From positions 1 through 33,615 of the forward strand of contig NZ_JABFMW010000041.1 of the NCBI RefSeq assembly GCF_013359725.1: a DNA stretch of 33,615 nucleotides, given 5' to 3'. Position 1 is the stretch's first letter, and each line of letters begins with the position of its first letter. Below are positions 23,560 to 31,443 of this stretch, piece by piece. The stretch comes from Pseudarthrobacter sp. C4D7 (lineage in GTDB: Bacteria; Actinomycetota; Actinomycetes; Actinomycetales; Micrococcaceae). The notes beneath the pieces are model-generated. The model did no database searches. It was not told where the DNA came from and worked only from the letters and a program-made list of their open reading frames with translations. Both the position numbers and the translations under genes were made by a program.

Positions 23560-24252
23560 TCAGCTCAGGGAGAGGTCCGCCCCGTCGTGGGACGCCGAGA
23601 GCATCAGGACCCGGGCCACCGTGGTCCAGCCAAGGTGGGAGTACAGCTTTTGCCCGTCAAGGGAGGCCAGGAGCAGGCCGGCGCGGACATCGTGCCCGAA
23701 CGCCTGGGCGGCCAAGGCGCGCATGATGAAGCTGCCCAGGCCCCTGCGCTGGAAGGCCGGCTCCGTGATGATTTTGTCGAACACGGCGGTGTCACCCACC
23801 ACGAACACCCTGCCACTGGCCGCGAGGGCGTCGCCGGAGCGGACCTCCGCATAGTGGACGCCGTCCTGCTCGTATGTGGACAGGCTCAGGTCGTCGTCGG
23901 ACAGCCAGGGGTCCTCGGCGTCCTGCGTCTCCATATCCACAATCATCATCGTCTGCGCATCGGACGTGACGTTCAGCCCCTGCCTGGCGGCCAGTGCTGC
24001 GTAGCGTGGGGGGTCGTTGGTGAGGACGGTCAGGACCCGGGCCGGGGATTCAGCCGTCCTGGCCGCGAGGGCGGCGAACTCGTCATCGGTGGGTTCGGAT
24101 GCGAAGACTTCCCACTCGCCGTTCGTGTCGGAACGCAGCGCGGCGGGAAAGCGGCCCTCCGTGGAGGTCCGGTAGCCGCGGCATCCGGCCCAGCCGGCAA
24201 CCCACACCTCGAGCAGGCCAGTGATGTCTTCAACCAGGGTTTCCGGGCTCAT
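23560..24252 (-). CDS. GNAT-family N-acetyltransferase
   Basis: This 230-residue protein carries the acetyl-CoA-binding motif A of GNAT enzymes near the C-terminus (FDKIITEPAFQRRGLGSFIM; Q/RxxGxG/A pattern RRGLGS), followed by ASLDGQKLYSHLGW, the motif B region with the usual Tyr and Gly. The N-terminal half is divergent. The substrate is unknown; it may be a protein lysine, an amine or an antibiotic. ATG 24252 has no ribosome site but TAGTGT lies 7 nt upstream, suggesting a leaderless mRNA. The gene precedes the helicase gene on the same strand and diverges from trhO. Confidence 0.85.
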   Translation of the reverse strand: MSPETLVEDITGLLEVWVAGWAGCRGYRTSTEGRFPAALRSDTNGEWEVFASEPTDDEFAALAARTAESPARVLTVLTNDPPRYAALAARQGLNVTSDAQTMMIVDMETQDAEDPWLSDDDLSLSTYEQDGVHYAEVRSGDALAASGRVFVVGDTAVFDKIITEPAFQRRGLGSFIMRALAAQAFGHDVRAGLLLASLDGQKLYSHLGWTTVARVLMLSASHDGADLSLS

Positions 24253-24259
24253 GGCAAGA

Positions 24260-24265
24260 ACACTA
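24260..24265 (-). promoter_or_regulatory. -10 element for a leaderless GNAT transcript
   Basis: TAGTGT (minus strand) ends 7 nt before the ATG at 24252, so transcription would start at or next to the start codon. No Shine-Dalgarno sequence is present. Confidence 0.5.
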
Positions 24266-24378
24266 TTCCAGCCCGTTCGCCAGCAACAGGGGGTGCGGAA
24301 GTGCTTATGCAATTGTGATACGGCCCGGGCCCAGGTCCCTCCCCAGCCATGGCAGGACCGGCCCGGGAGTGCAGCCGG

Positions 24379-24384
24379 TACCCT
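24379..24384 (+). promoter_or_regulatory. -10 element for a leaderless trhO transcript
   Basis: TACCCT is followed by 7 nt and then the GTG start at 24392, with no Shine-Dalgarno sequence between. Confidence 0.5.
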
Positions 24385-24391
24385 TAAATAC

Positions 24392-25288
24392 GTGGCTTTG
24401 AACAAGATTGTGCTCTTTTACGGCTTTACCCCCGTCGCTGACCCGGACGCCGTCCGCCTCTGGCAGCGTGCCCTGTGCGAGAAGCTGGGCCTGACCGGAC
24501 GCATCCTCATTTCCAGGGACGGGATCAACGCCACCGTGGGCGGGGAGATCGGCGCCGTCAAGCAATACGTCAAGACCACCCGCGAGTACGCCGGGTTCCG
24601 CGGCATCGACGTCAAATGGTCCGACGGCGGGGCAGAGGACTTCCCGCGGCTCAGCGTCAAAGTGCGCGACGAGATCGTTTCCTTCGGAGCGCCCGGAGAG
24701 CTCAAGGTTGACGCCGGCGGCGTGGTGGGCGGCGGAAAGCACCTGAAGCCGGAGGAACTCCACGAACTCGTTGACGCCAGGAAGAAGGACGGCGAAGACG
24801 TGGTCTTCTTCGACGGCCGGAACGCCTTCGAAGCCCAGATCGGCCGGTTCAAGGACGCCGTTGTTCCGGACGTCGCCACCACCCATGACTTCATCAAGGA
24901 GCTGGAGTCCGGCAAGTACGACGCCTTGAAGGACAAACCGGTGGTGACCTACTGCACCGGCGGTATCCGCTGCGAGGTGCTGTCAAGCCTCATGGTAAAC
25001 CGCGGCTTCAAAGAGGTGTACCAGCTGGACGGCGGGATTGTCCGGTATGGCGAGGCGTTCAAGGACCAGGGGCTCTGGGAAGGCTCGCTGTACGTCTTTG
25101 ACAAGCGCATGCACCTGGAGTTCAGCGAGGACGCAAAAACCATTGGCCAGTGCGCCCGCTGCTCGGCGCCCACCAGTAAATTCGAGAACTGCTCCAACCC
25201 GAGCTGCCGCACCCTGACCCTGTACTGTGCCGAGTGCGCCGCAAGCCCGGACACACTCCGCTGCCCGGAAGGCTGCACGGCGGCCTAA
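24392..25288 (+). CDS. trhO: tRNA uridine(34) hydroxylase, rhodanese-domain protein TrhO
   Basis: This 298-residue protein belongs to the TrhO (YceA, UPF0176) family, which hydroxylates uridine 34 of certain tRNAs with oxygen to make ho5U. The N-terminal acylphosphatase-like domain (VLFYGFTPV, RILISRDGINATVGG) precedes a rhodanese domain. Its active-site loop is TYCTGGIRCEV with Cys188 and the second conserved Cys194. The C-terminal cysteine-rich tail (about 235-298: CARCSAP, CSNPSCR, YCAECA, RCPEGC) resembles a metal-binding module. I chose GTG 24392 because the family motif starts right after it and TACCCT lies 7 nt upstream; the frame remains open to 24221 without a plausible start. It converges on a lipoprotein gene. 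Confidence 0.93.
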   Translation: MALNKIVLFYGFTPVADPDAVRLWQRALCEKLGLTGRILISRDGINATVGGEIGAVKQYVKTTREYAGFRGIDVKWSDGGAEDFPRLSVKVRDEIVSFGAPGELKVDAGGVVGGGKHLKPEELHELVDARKKDGEDVVFFDGRNAFEAQIGRFKDAVVPDVATTHDFIKELESGKYDALKDKPVVTYCTGGIRCEVLSSLMVNRGFKEVYQLDGGIVRYGEAFKDQGLWEGSLYVFDKRMHLEFSEDAKTIGQCARCSAPTSKFENCSNPSCRTLTLYCAECAASPDTLRCPEGCTAA

Positions 25289-25331
25289 ACAAGGCAGTCC
25301 ACAGGGCAACCCGGCAGCCCGCCGTCCGGTC

Positions 25332-25895
25332 TCAGAGCCTGTGCACCCGGAACGCATAGTTCGCCGCGGTCCGGGCCTCCATCCTGACCGTGAGGACGCT
25401 GTCCGTGGACATGTAGATGACGTTCTCACGGTTAATGCCGCACCGCAGGGCCAGGTCCACCAGGGTGAGGGTCTCGGTGCGGACCGTGAAGGTCACCCGG
25501 CGCTGGCTGCGGCAGGCGATGGACAGGATGTAGGTTCCGGTTTCCAGCACCGGTGACGGGACCAGCCGGTCCTCCCCGGCCGCCAGGAGTCCGGCGTCTT
25601 CCTGGACCACGGGGGCGGTGGTGCCCGGAAGGGCCCGGGATACCCAGTCATCCAGTTGCGCTTCGCTGACTGGATCCTGCTGCAGCGGGTCGCGGGTGAA
25701 TGCAGGTGCCGGGGCAATGGTCGCGGTGCCCTGCGTGCTGCCGGCCCGGCCGTCGTCGTACGTGTATTCACAGCCAACCAGCGCCCCGGCCGCCAGCACG
25801 AGTCCAAGGGCGACGGCGGCGCCAGGCTTCGGTGCCAGGGCCGCCCGTGCTGTCCCTTCGGGAAGGAGCGCGGGGATTCCCCGCACGCTGGGCAT
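25332..25895 (-). CDS. Small lipoprotein A (unrecognised family, paralogue of its neighbour)
   Basis: This 187-residue protein has a long N-region, a hydrophobic signal segment and the lipobox ALVGC (Cys42), so it should be anchored outside the cytoplasmic membrane. After a low-complexity linker, a domain of about 95 residues begins near residue 96 (VVQEDAGLL). It contains Cys128 (YILSIACRS) and Cys152 (LRCG), 24 residues apart, exactly as in the neighbouring lipoprotein, and ends with AANYAFRVHRL. I do not recognise the family. TAGAGT (25902-25907, minus strand) lies 6 nt before the ATG, suggesting a leaderless transcript. It follows lipoprotein B by 49 bp on the same strand. Confidence 0.83.
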   Translation of the reverse strand: MPSVRGIPALLPEGTARAALAPKPGAAVALGLVLAAGALVGCEYTYDDGRAGSTQGTATIAPAPAFTRDPLQQDPVSEAQLDDWVSRALPGTTAPVVQEDAGLLAAGEDRLVPSPVLETGTYILSIACRSQRRVTFTVRTETLTLVDLALRCGINRENVIYMSTDSVLTVRMEARTAANYAFRVHRL

Positions 25896-25901
25896 AGTCA
25901 G

Positions 25902-25907
25902 ACTCTA
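25902..25907 (-). promoter_or_regulatory. -10 element for a leaderless lipoprotein A transcript
   Basis: TAGAGT on the minus strand is followed by 6 nt and then the ATG at 25895; there is no Shine-Dalgarno sequence. Confidence 0.45.
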
Positions 25908-25944
25908 AGCCCGCAGCGCGCGCCCGGCCAGAGCCGGACGGGAC

Positions 25945-26421
25945 CTATTGCGCCGGCGCCAACTGGTAGGCGTAGAGCAGCGGGGCGTCCACGCTGGAGC
26001 TGCTGATTTGTACGCGGCCGGCGGCAGGGAGGACGACTTTTGCGGTTTCCTGCCGGCCGTTGCACGCAGCCCCCGCTTCCGTGATGGCCTTGCCGTCCAG
26101 GGACACGGCGAAGAATGCCTTGCCGGTGCCGTCGCACACCGCCGTGAGCGTGTAGCTGCCGGCGGGCACCATGGCGGCCTCCTGCACGATCCGGTCCCGG
26201 TTGAGGATTTTTCCGGAATCCTGCAGCACCACGCCCGCCGGCGACGAAGGCATTGCGGTGGCCCGCCACTGGGGAACGTTCGCGTTTTCCACTGACTTCA
26301 CCGGGGAGCACCCGGCCACGGCCAGGCACAGGGCCGCGCCAAGCACGGTTCCCGGCAGCGAACGGCGGACCACTGCGGCTGCCGTGCGGGCGCGCAGAAG
26401 GACGGGGAGGCGGGAAGGCAT
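25945..26421 (-). CDS. Small lipoprotein B (unrecognised family, paralogue of its neighbour)
   Basis: This 158-residue protein has a twin-Arg-containing basic N-terminus, a hydrophobic signal core and the lipobox LAVAGC (Cys38). The exported domain from about residue 64 (VVLQDSGKILNRDRIVQE, GSYTLTAVCDG, CNGRQETAKVVLPAAG, YAYQLAPAQ) aligns along its whole length with lipoprotein A, including Cys96 and Cys120, again 24 residues apart, which probably form a disulfide. I do not recognise the family. There is no ribosome site; TACGGT (26428-26433, minus strand) lies 6 nt before the ATG. It diverges from the methyltransferase gene with only 43 bp between start codons. Confidence 0.83.
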   Translation of the reverse strand: MPSRLPVLLRARTAAAVVRRSLPGTVLGAALCLAVAGCSPVKSVENANVPQWRATAMPSSPAGVVLQDSGKILNRDRIVQEAAMVPAGSYTLTAVCDGTGKAFFAVSLDGKAITEAGAACNGRQETAKVVLPAAGRVQISSSSVDAPLLYAYQLAPAQ

Positions 26422-26427
26422 GGGACC

Positions 26428-26458
26428 ACCGTACCCCGCAGCAACCCCGGACTAAACT
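26428..26458. promoter_or_regulatory. Two back-to-back -10 elements for leaderless transcripts in a 43-bp divergent gap
   Basis: On the minus strand TACGGT (26428-26433) lies 6 nt before the lipoprotein B start. On the plus strand TAAACT (26453-26458) lies 6 nt before the methyltransferase start. The -35 regions of the two promoters would overlap each other's -10, so they must compete for polymerase. Confidence 0.5.
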
Positions 26459-26464
26459 TGGGCG

Positions 26465-28114
26465 ATGCCTGGATCCCGTTATGAGTTCACCGCCGGAAAT
26501 ACTCCCGATGCTCCCCGGAGCGACCTTCCCGCCCTGCTGTCCACCCTCGCCGCAGACCTGCGCGGACTGGACTACACGCTGGACGGCGTGGCGCGGCTGC
26601 TGGGAGATGAGGCCTCGGCGGCGCTGAACCGGGACCAGATCATTCCCGCGGTGCTCGCCGTGGAGCAGGCCGTCCAGGAAGACAGCGGCACGGCGCCGCT
26701 CGCCGCCGTCGTCCGCCTGTGGCTCCTCGCCGAGCCGCAGGAGAAGGAAACGCTCGACGCCGCGCTGCCGGGCACCGGCGCCGACGGCCTCATGGAACTG
26801 GGGCTGGTGCAGCCCGTCCCCGGCTCCGGGCAGCTCATGGCGAAAGCTGATTTGCGGCCCTACGGCTGGGACAGGAACGAGGACGGCAGCGGCGGCGCGG
26901 AACTGTGGGTGGCCAGTGACCTCGCTGCCCACCAGCAGGCCGGTGTGCTCCGGCACGACCACGTCCTGGGCATCGGCCAGGCATCAACCACCCTGGTGCA
27001 GACCACCATCCGCCGCCACACCGAGCGCGCCCTGGACCTCGGGACGGGCTGCGGCATCCAGGCCTTCCACCTGCTGCACCACTGCCAGCACGTGACCGCC
27101 ACCGACATCTCCGAACGCGCGCTGGCCTACGCCCGGTTCAACATCCTGCTCAACGCAGAGGCGCTCTCCGTGGACCCCGACCGGCTTGAGGACAGGGTGA
27201 GCCTGCGCCTGGGGTCGCTCCTGGAGCCGGTGGCGGGGGAGGAGTTCGGCCTGGTGGTGTCCAACCCGCCGTTCGTGATCACCCCGCGCACTGCCGGTGA
27301 GGATGCGGCGGACCAGTTCACGTACCGCGATGGCGGCCTGCCGGGCGACGGTATCGTGGCCGCCCTGGTGGCGGACCTTCCCGGCATTTTGGCGCCCGGC
27401 GGCTGGGCCCAGATGCTGGGCAACTGGGAAGTCGCCGCCGGCAGCAGCTGGGAAGAGCGGCCGAAGCGGTGGGTGCGGCAAGGTACGGACGCCTGGTTCA
27501 TCCAGCGCGAACAGGTCACGCCGGAGCAGTACGCCGAAACCTGGCTGCGGGACGCCTCCGAATCCCGGGACCGGCAGCACTACCGGGATGCCTACGCCGC
27601 CTACCTTGCGGATTTCGGCTCCCGGAACGTGGCCGGCATCGGGTTCGGCATGGTCTGGCTGCGCCGCCCCGCTGACGGCAACCCTCCGGCCATCAGCCGC
27701 TTCGAGGAAATCACCTACCCCATTGAGCAGCCGATCGGACCCCACCTGGGCGCCGCCGTCGAACGCGTCGACTGGCTGGCCGCCCATGACCTTGCCGCCA
27801 CGCACCTGCTGGTGGCCGACGACGTCACAGAGGAGCGCCACCAGCGCCCCGGCGCCGAGCACCCCGGCGTGATCCTGCTCCGGCAAGGTGCCGGGCTGCG
27901 CCGCACCAACCTGATGAGCACCGAGCTGGCCGGCTTTGTCTCAGCCTGCGACGGCGACCTCACCGCCGGGCAGATCGCCGGGGCTTTGGAGGCCCTCCTT
28001 GGCGGTGGTGAGGGATTCGACGCCGGGACTTTCCAGGGTGCGCTGCTCGCCGACGTGGCCAACCTGGTCCGGGACGGCTTCCTGCTCCCGGCCGGAAATC
28101 CCGTCCTGGAATAG
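26465..28114 (+). CDS. Class I SAM-dependent methyltransferase with NPPF motif
   Basis: This 549-residue protein has an N-terminal all-helical domain (about 1-150), a Rossmann methyltransferase core, and a C-terminal domain ending in a winged-helix-like region (LMSTELAGFVSACDGDLTAG, from about 481). Motif I is ALDLGTGCGIQA (189-200), the SAM acid loop is TATDIS (211-216), and the NPPF motif at 267-270 is that of enzymes methylating planar nitrogens (PrmC/HemK glutamine, RsmC guanine). The target is therefore probably an exocyclic amine of RNA or DNA, or a protein amide. The length is about twice that of PrmC. ATG 26465 is preceded by TAAACT at 6 nt and no ribosome site. It lies 123 bp before topA on the same strand. 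Confidence 0.85.
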   Translation: MPGSRYEFTAGNTPDAPRSDLPALLSTLAADLRGLDYTLDGVARLLGDEASAALNRDQIIPAVLAVEQAVQEDSGTAPLAAVVRLWLLAEPQEKETLDAALPGTGADGLMELGLVQPVPGSGQLMAKADLRPYGWDRNEDGSGGAELWVASDLAAHQQAGVLRHDHVLGIGQASTTLVQTTIRRHTERALDLGTGCGIQAFHLLHHCQHVTATDISERALAYARFNILLNAEALSVDPDRLEDRVSLRLGSLLEPVAGEEFGLVVSNPPFVITPRTAGEDAADQFTYRDGGLPGDGIVAALVADLPGILAPGGWAQMLGNWEVAAGSSWEERPKRWVRQGTDAWFIQREQVTPEQYAETWLRDASESRDRQHYRDAYAAYLADFGSRNVAGIGFGMVWLRRPADGNPPAISRFEEITYPIEQPIGPHLGAAVERVDWLAAHDLAATHLLVADDVTEERHQRPGAEHPGVILLRQGAGLRRTNLMSTELAGFVSACDGDLTAGQIAGALEALLGGGEGFDAGTFQGALLADVANLVRDGFLLPAGNPVLE

Positions 28115-28237
28115 GCCCCCTCAAGCCCTCAACAGAGCCCCGTCTTTTCCACATGAATGCGCACGATTGCCCAAAATATGGTGAACTAGGCGAACATGGG
28201 CTCATCTGCCCCAGCAACCTTTTTCTGTAGGAGCACC

Positions 28238-30964
28238 GTGCCAAGCAAGGCCAAAACCGGCAAGAAACTCGTGATCGTGGAGTCTCCGGCCAAGAGCAAG
28301 ACCATCGCCAAGTACCTCGGCGAGGGCTTCATCGTAGAGGCCTCCATCGGTCACATCCGCGACCTGCCGCAGCCGTCCGAACTCCCCGCCGAGCTGAAGA
28401 AAACCTCCGTCGGCAAGTTCGCCGTGGACATCGACCACGACTTCAAGCCCTATTACGTGGTGTCCCCGGACAAGAAGAAAAAGGTCACCGAGCTCAAGGC
28501 CGCCCTCAAGGACGCCGACGAACTTTATCTCGCAACCGATGGGGACCGCGAGGGCGAGGCCATCGCGTGGCACCTGCTGGAAGTACTCAAGCCCAAGGTC
28601 CCGGTGTACCGGATGACGTTCGGCGAAATCACCAAGGAAGCCATCCAGCGCGCCATGGGCAACCTGCGCGACGTGGACCAGGACCTGGTGGACGCCCAGG
28701 AAACCCGCCGCGTCCTGGACCGCCTCTACGGCTACGAAATCTCGCCCGTCCTGTGGCGCAAGGTGGCCCGCGGCCTCTCCGCCGGGCGCGTGCAGTCCGT
28801 GGTCACCCGCATGGTGGTGGACCGCGAACGCGAACGCATGGCCTTCAAAGCTGCTTCCTACTGGGACCTGACCGGCCAGTTCGGCGCGGACTCAGGCTCC
28901 TTCAAAGCCAAGCTCGCCGCCGTGGACGGCGCCAAGGTGGCAACGGGCCGCGACTTCAACGACAACGGCGAACTCACCTCCCGGAACGTGGCCCACCTCA
29001 ACGAGGAACTGGCCACCTCCCTGGCGGCAGGGCTGCAGAGCGCCGATTTCCGTGTCCGCTCGGTGGACACCAAGCCCTACACGCGCCGCCCGGCTGCACC
29101 GTTCACCACCTCCACGCTGCAGCAGGAAGCCGGCCGCAAGCTGCGCTTCTCCTCCAAGAGCACCATGCAGGTTGCCCAGCGGCTGTATGAAAACGGCTAC
29201 ATCACCTATATGCGTACGGACTCCTCCGCGCTGAGCGACGAGGCCATCACGGCAGCCCGCCGCCAGGCCTCCGAACTGTACGGCCCCGAATACGTTCCGC
29301 AGTCCCCGCGCGTCTACTCCAATAAAGCCGCCAACGCCCAGGAAGCACACGAGGCCATCCGCCCCGCCGGTGACTCCTTCCGTACGCCTGCCCAGGTGGC
29401 CAAGCAGCTTTCCGGCGACGAGTTCCGCCTGTACGAGCTCATTTGGAAGCGCACGGTTGCCTCGCAGATGGGCGACGCCAAGGGCTCGACAGCCACCATC
29501 CGCCTGGGCGCAGTGTCCAGCGACGGCCGGGACGCCGAGTTCTCCGCCTCCGGCACCGTGATCACTTTCCCCGGCTTCCTCGCCGCCTACGAGGAAGGCA
29601 AGGACGAGACCCGCGGCGACGACGACTCCGACGAAGCCCGGCGCCTGCCCAACGTGGCCAAGGACGACTCCCTCACCGCCGCGGACATCCAGGCTGTGGG
29701 CCACGAGACGTCCCCGCCGCCGCGTTACACGGAAGCCTCGCTGACCGCGGAGCTGGAGAAGAAGGGCATCGGGCGTCCGTCCACGTACGCCTCCACCATC
29801 TCCACCATCCAGGACCGCGGCTACGTCCGGAAGCAGGGCTCGGCCCTGGTGCCCAGCTGGATCGCTTTCTCGGTGATCCGGCTCCTGGAGCAGCACTTCT
29901 CCGATTACGTGGATTACGAGTTCACCGCCGACATGGAAGGCGACCTGGACAAGATCGCCAACGGCCAGGAAGCCGGCGCCTCCTGGCTGCGGCACTTCTA
30001 CTTCGGTGAGGATTCCGATCCGGGCCTGTTGAGCATCGTCAACAACCTGGGCGAGATCGATGCCCGGGAAATCAACTCCATCCCCATCACCGATGAGATC
30101 ACCCTCCGGGTGGGCAAGTTTGGCCCGTACCTGGAAAGCTCCGCCGCCGTGGTGGATCCGAAGACCGGCGAAATCGTGGAGTCGGCGCGCGCCAACGTAC
30201 CCGAGGACCTTGCTCCGGACGAGCTGACTGCCGCCAAGGCCATCGAGCTCATGGAGACCGCGGCTCCGGAGGAACGCGTTCTGGGCGCGGATCCGCACAC
30301 GGGACACACCGTGGTGGCCAAGAACGGCCGCTACGGCGCCTACGTCACCGAGATCATCCCTGAGATGACCGACGAGGAACTGGCCAACCAGCCGGTGGAG
30401 TACTACAAGAACGGCAAGCCCAAGCCGCCGAAGAAGCCGATCAAGGCCAAGCCGCGCACGGGTTCGCTCTTCAAGTCCATGACGGTTGAATCCGTCACCC
30501 TGGACGAGGCGCTGCAGCTCATGAGCCTGCCCCGGGCGCTGGGGGAGGACGCCGAAGGCAACCTCATCACGGTCCAGAACGGCCGGTTTGGGCCGTACCT
30601 GAAGAAGGGGACCGACTCCCGTTCCATCGGCTCCGAGGAAGAAATCTTCACCATCACCCTGGAACAGGCGCTGGAGATTTACTCGCAGCCCAAGCAGCGC
30701 GGCGCCCGTGCCGCGGTGCCGCCGCTGGCCGAGTTCGGCCCGGACCCGGTGTCCGAGAAGAACATCGTGGTGAAGGAAGGCCGCTTTGGCCCCTACATCA
30801 CGGACGGCATCACGAACATCACGGTTCCCCGTGCCACCTCGCTGGAGGAACTCACGCGGGAGCAGGCCGTGGAACTGTTGGCGGAGAAGCGCGCCAAGGG
30901 CCCCGTCAAGCGGACCACCACCCGCAAGGCCCCTGCCAAGAAGAAGGCAACAGCCAAGAAGTAG
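28238..30964 (+). CDS. topA: DNA topoisomerase I (type IA)
   Basis: This 908-residue enzyme relaxes negative supercoils by cutting one strand. The TOPRIM domain begins KLVIVESPAKSKTIAKYLG (catalytic Glu15) with the DGDREGEA acidic triad, and the nucleophile is Tyr324 in ITYMRTDS. After about residue 600 there are no zinc fingers; instead four topoisomerase C-terminal repeats are seen (VGKFGPYLE, NGRYGAYVTE, NGRFGPYLKKG, EGRFGPYITDG), followed by a Lys/Arg/Ala tail (KRTTTRKAPAKKKATAKK) as in other actinobacterial TopA, where it aids DNA binding and processivity. GTG 28238 has AGGAG 5 nt upstream; ATG 28196 would add 14 atypical residues. A strong hairpin follows the stop. Confidence 0.97.
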   Translation: MPSKAKTGKKLVIVESPAKSKTIAKYLGEGFIVEASIGHIRDLPQPSELPAELKKTSVGKFAVDIDHDFKPYYVVSPDKKKKVTELKAALKDADELYLATDGDREGEAIAWHLLEVLKPKVPVYRMTFGEITKEAIQRAMGNLRDVDQDLVDAQETRRVLDRLYGYEISPVLWRKVARGLSAGRVQSVVTRMVVDRERERMAFKAASYWDLTGQFGADSGSFKAKLAAVDGAKVATGRDFNDNGELTSRNVAHLNEELATSLAAGLQSADFRVRSVDTKPYTRRPAAPFTTSTLQQEAGRKLRFSSKSTMQVAQRLYENGYITYMRTDSSALSDEAITAARRQASELYGPEYVPQSPRVYSNKAANAQEAHEAIRPAGDSFRTPAQVAKQLSGDEFRLYELIWKRTVASQMGDAKGSTATIRLGAVSSDGRDAEFSASGTVITFPGFLAAYEEGKDETRGDDDSDEARRLPNVAKDDSLTAADIQAVGHETSPPPRYTEASLTAELEKKGIGRPSTYASTISTIQDRGYVRKQGSALVPSWIAFSVIRLLEQHFSDYVDYEFTADMEGDLDKIANGQEAGASWLRHFYFGEDSDPGLLSIVNNLGEIDAREINSIPITDEITLRVGKFGPYLESSAAVVDPKTGEIVESARANVPEDLAPDELTAAKAIELMETAAPEERVLGADPHTGHTVVAKNGRYGAYVTEIIPEMTDEELANQPVEYYKNGKPKPPKKPIKAKPRTGSLFKSMTVESVTLDEALQLMSLPRALGEDAEGNLITVQNGRFGPYLKKGTDSRSIGSEEEIFTITLEQALEIYSQPKQRGARAAVPPLAEFGPDPVSEKNIVVKEGRFGPYITDGITNITVPRATSLEELTREQAVELLAEKRAKGPVKRTTTRKAPAKKKATAKK

Positions 30965-30968
30965 CCGT

Positions 30969-30994
30969 GTGGCCGGCGCGTTTGCGCCGGCCAC
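30969..30994 (+). terminator. Perfect 11-bp hairpin after topA
   Basis: GTGGCCGGCGC (30969-30979) pairs without mismatch with GCGCCGGCCAC (30984-30994) around GTTT. It starts 5 bp after the topA stop and has no U-tract, as is usual for this kind of genome. Confidence 0.75.
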
Positions 30995-31016
30995 CGGATC
31001 GTGATCGGCTAGGGGA

Positions 31017-31436
31017 ATGACTGAACAGCCCGCGCACACGGACCTCCAGCCGCTCAACGACCTTGAGGAGAAGCTCGCCACCGGTGGCCAGCCGGACGCA
31101 GACCCGGTAGACGTCATCCTGTCGTTCCTCAACAGCGAGGTCTACATCATCAGCTCTGACACGGTAGAGGGCATCGACTCCCAGGTGGAGCCGCTGGTCC
31201 TTGCCAACGCCGACGGCGATCCCGTCCTTGCCGTCTTCTCCCACCCCACCAGGGTGGACCAGCAATACCTGGAAGCTGCCCCCAACGTTCTGGGCACCCA
31301 GGGTGCCGCCATCATCGCCAACATCGGCGATGAGCTTGGCATGGTGATCAACCCCGGCGCGGCCTACGGTTTCGAGATCAACCCCGAGGGCGTCGCCAAC
31401 ATCAGGCGCGACTTCAAGCGCGCTGACGAGCAATAA
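31017..31436 (+). CDS. SseB-like N-terminal domain protein
   Basis: This 139-residue protein shows the SseB N-terminal fold (FLNSEVYIISSDT near residue 37; LVLANADGDPVLAVFSHP near 60; IIANIGDELGMVINPGAAYG near 99). SseB proteins were named for enhanced serine sensitivity in E. coli; the biochemical role of this domain is not settled. There is no signal peptide or membrane segment. AGGGG sits almost directly against the ATG, so the ribosome site is poor. It lies after the topA terminator and 7 bp before the Ppx/GppA gene, with which it is probably co-transcribed. Confidence 0.82.
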   Translation: MTEQPAHTDLQPLNDLEEKLATGGQPDADPVDVILSFLNSEVYIISSDTVEGIDSQVEPLVLANADGDPVLAVFSHPTRVDQQYLEAAPNVLGTQGAAIIANIGDELGMVINPGAAYGFEINPEGVANIRRDFKRADEQ

Positions 31437-31443
31437 TGTCCCC

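Noticed and set aside
26399..26421. Possible Tat signal in lipoprotein B because of the Arg-Arg pair
   Set aside because: The residues after Arg-Arg do not fit the S/T-RRxFLK pattern; a Sec lipoprotein signal is simpler.
28892..31132. 746-codon open frame on the minus strand
   Set aside because: It is antisense to most of topA, whose catalytic motifs are intact. The antisense product has no recognisable domain.
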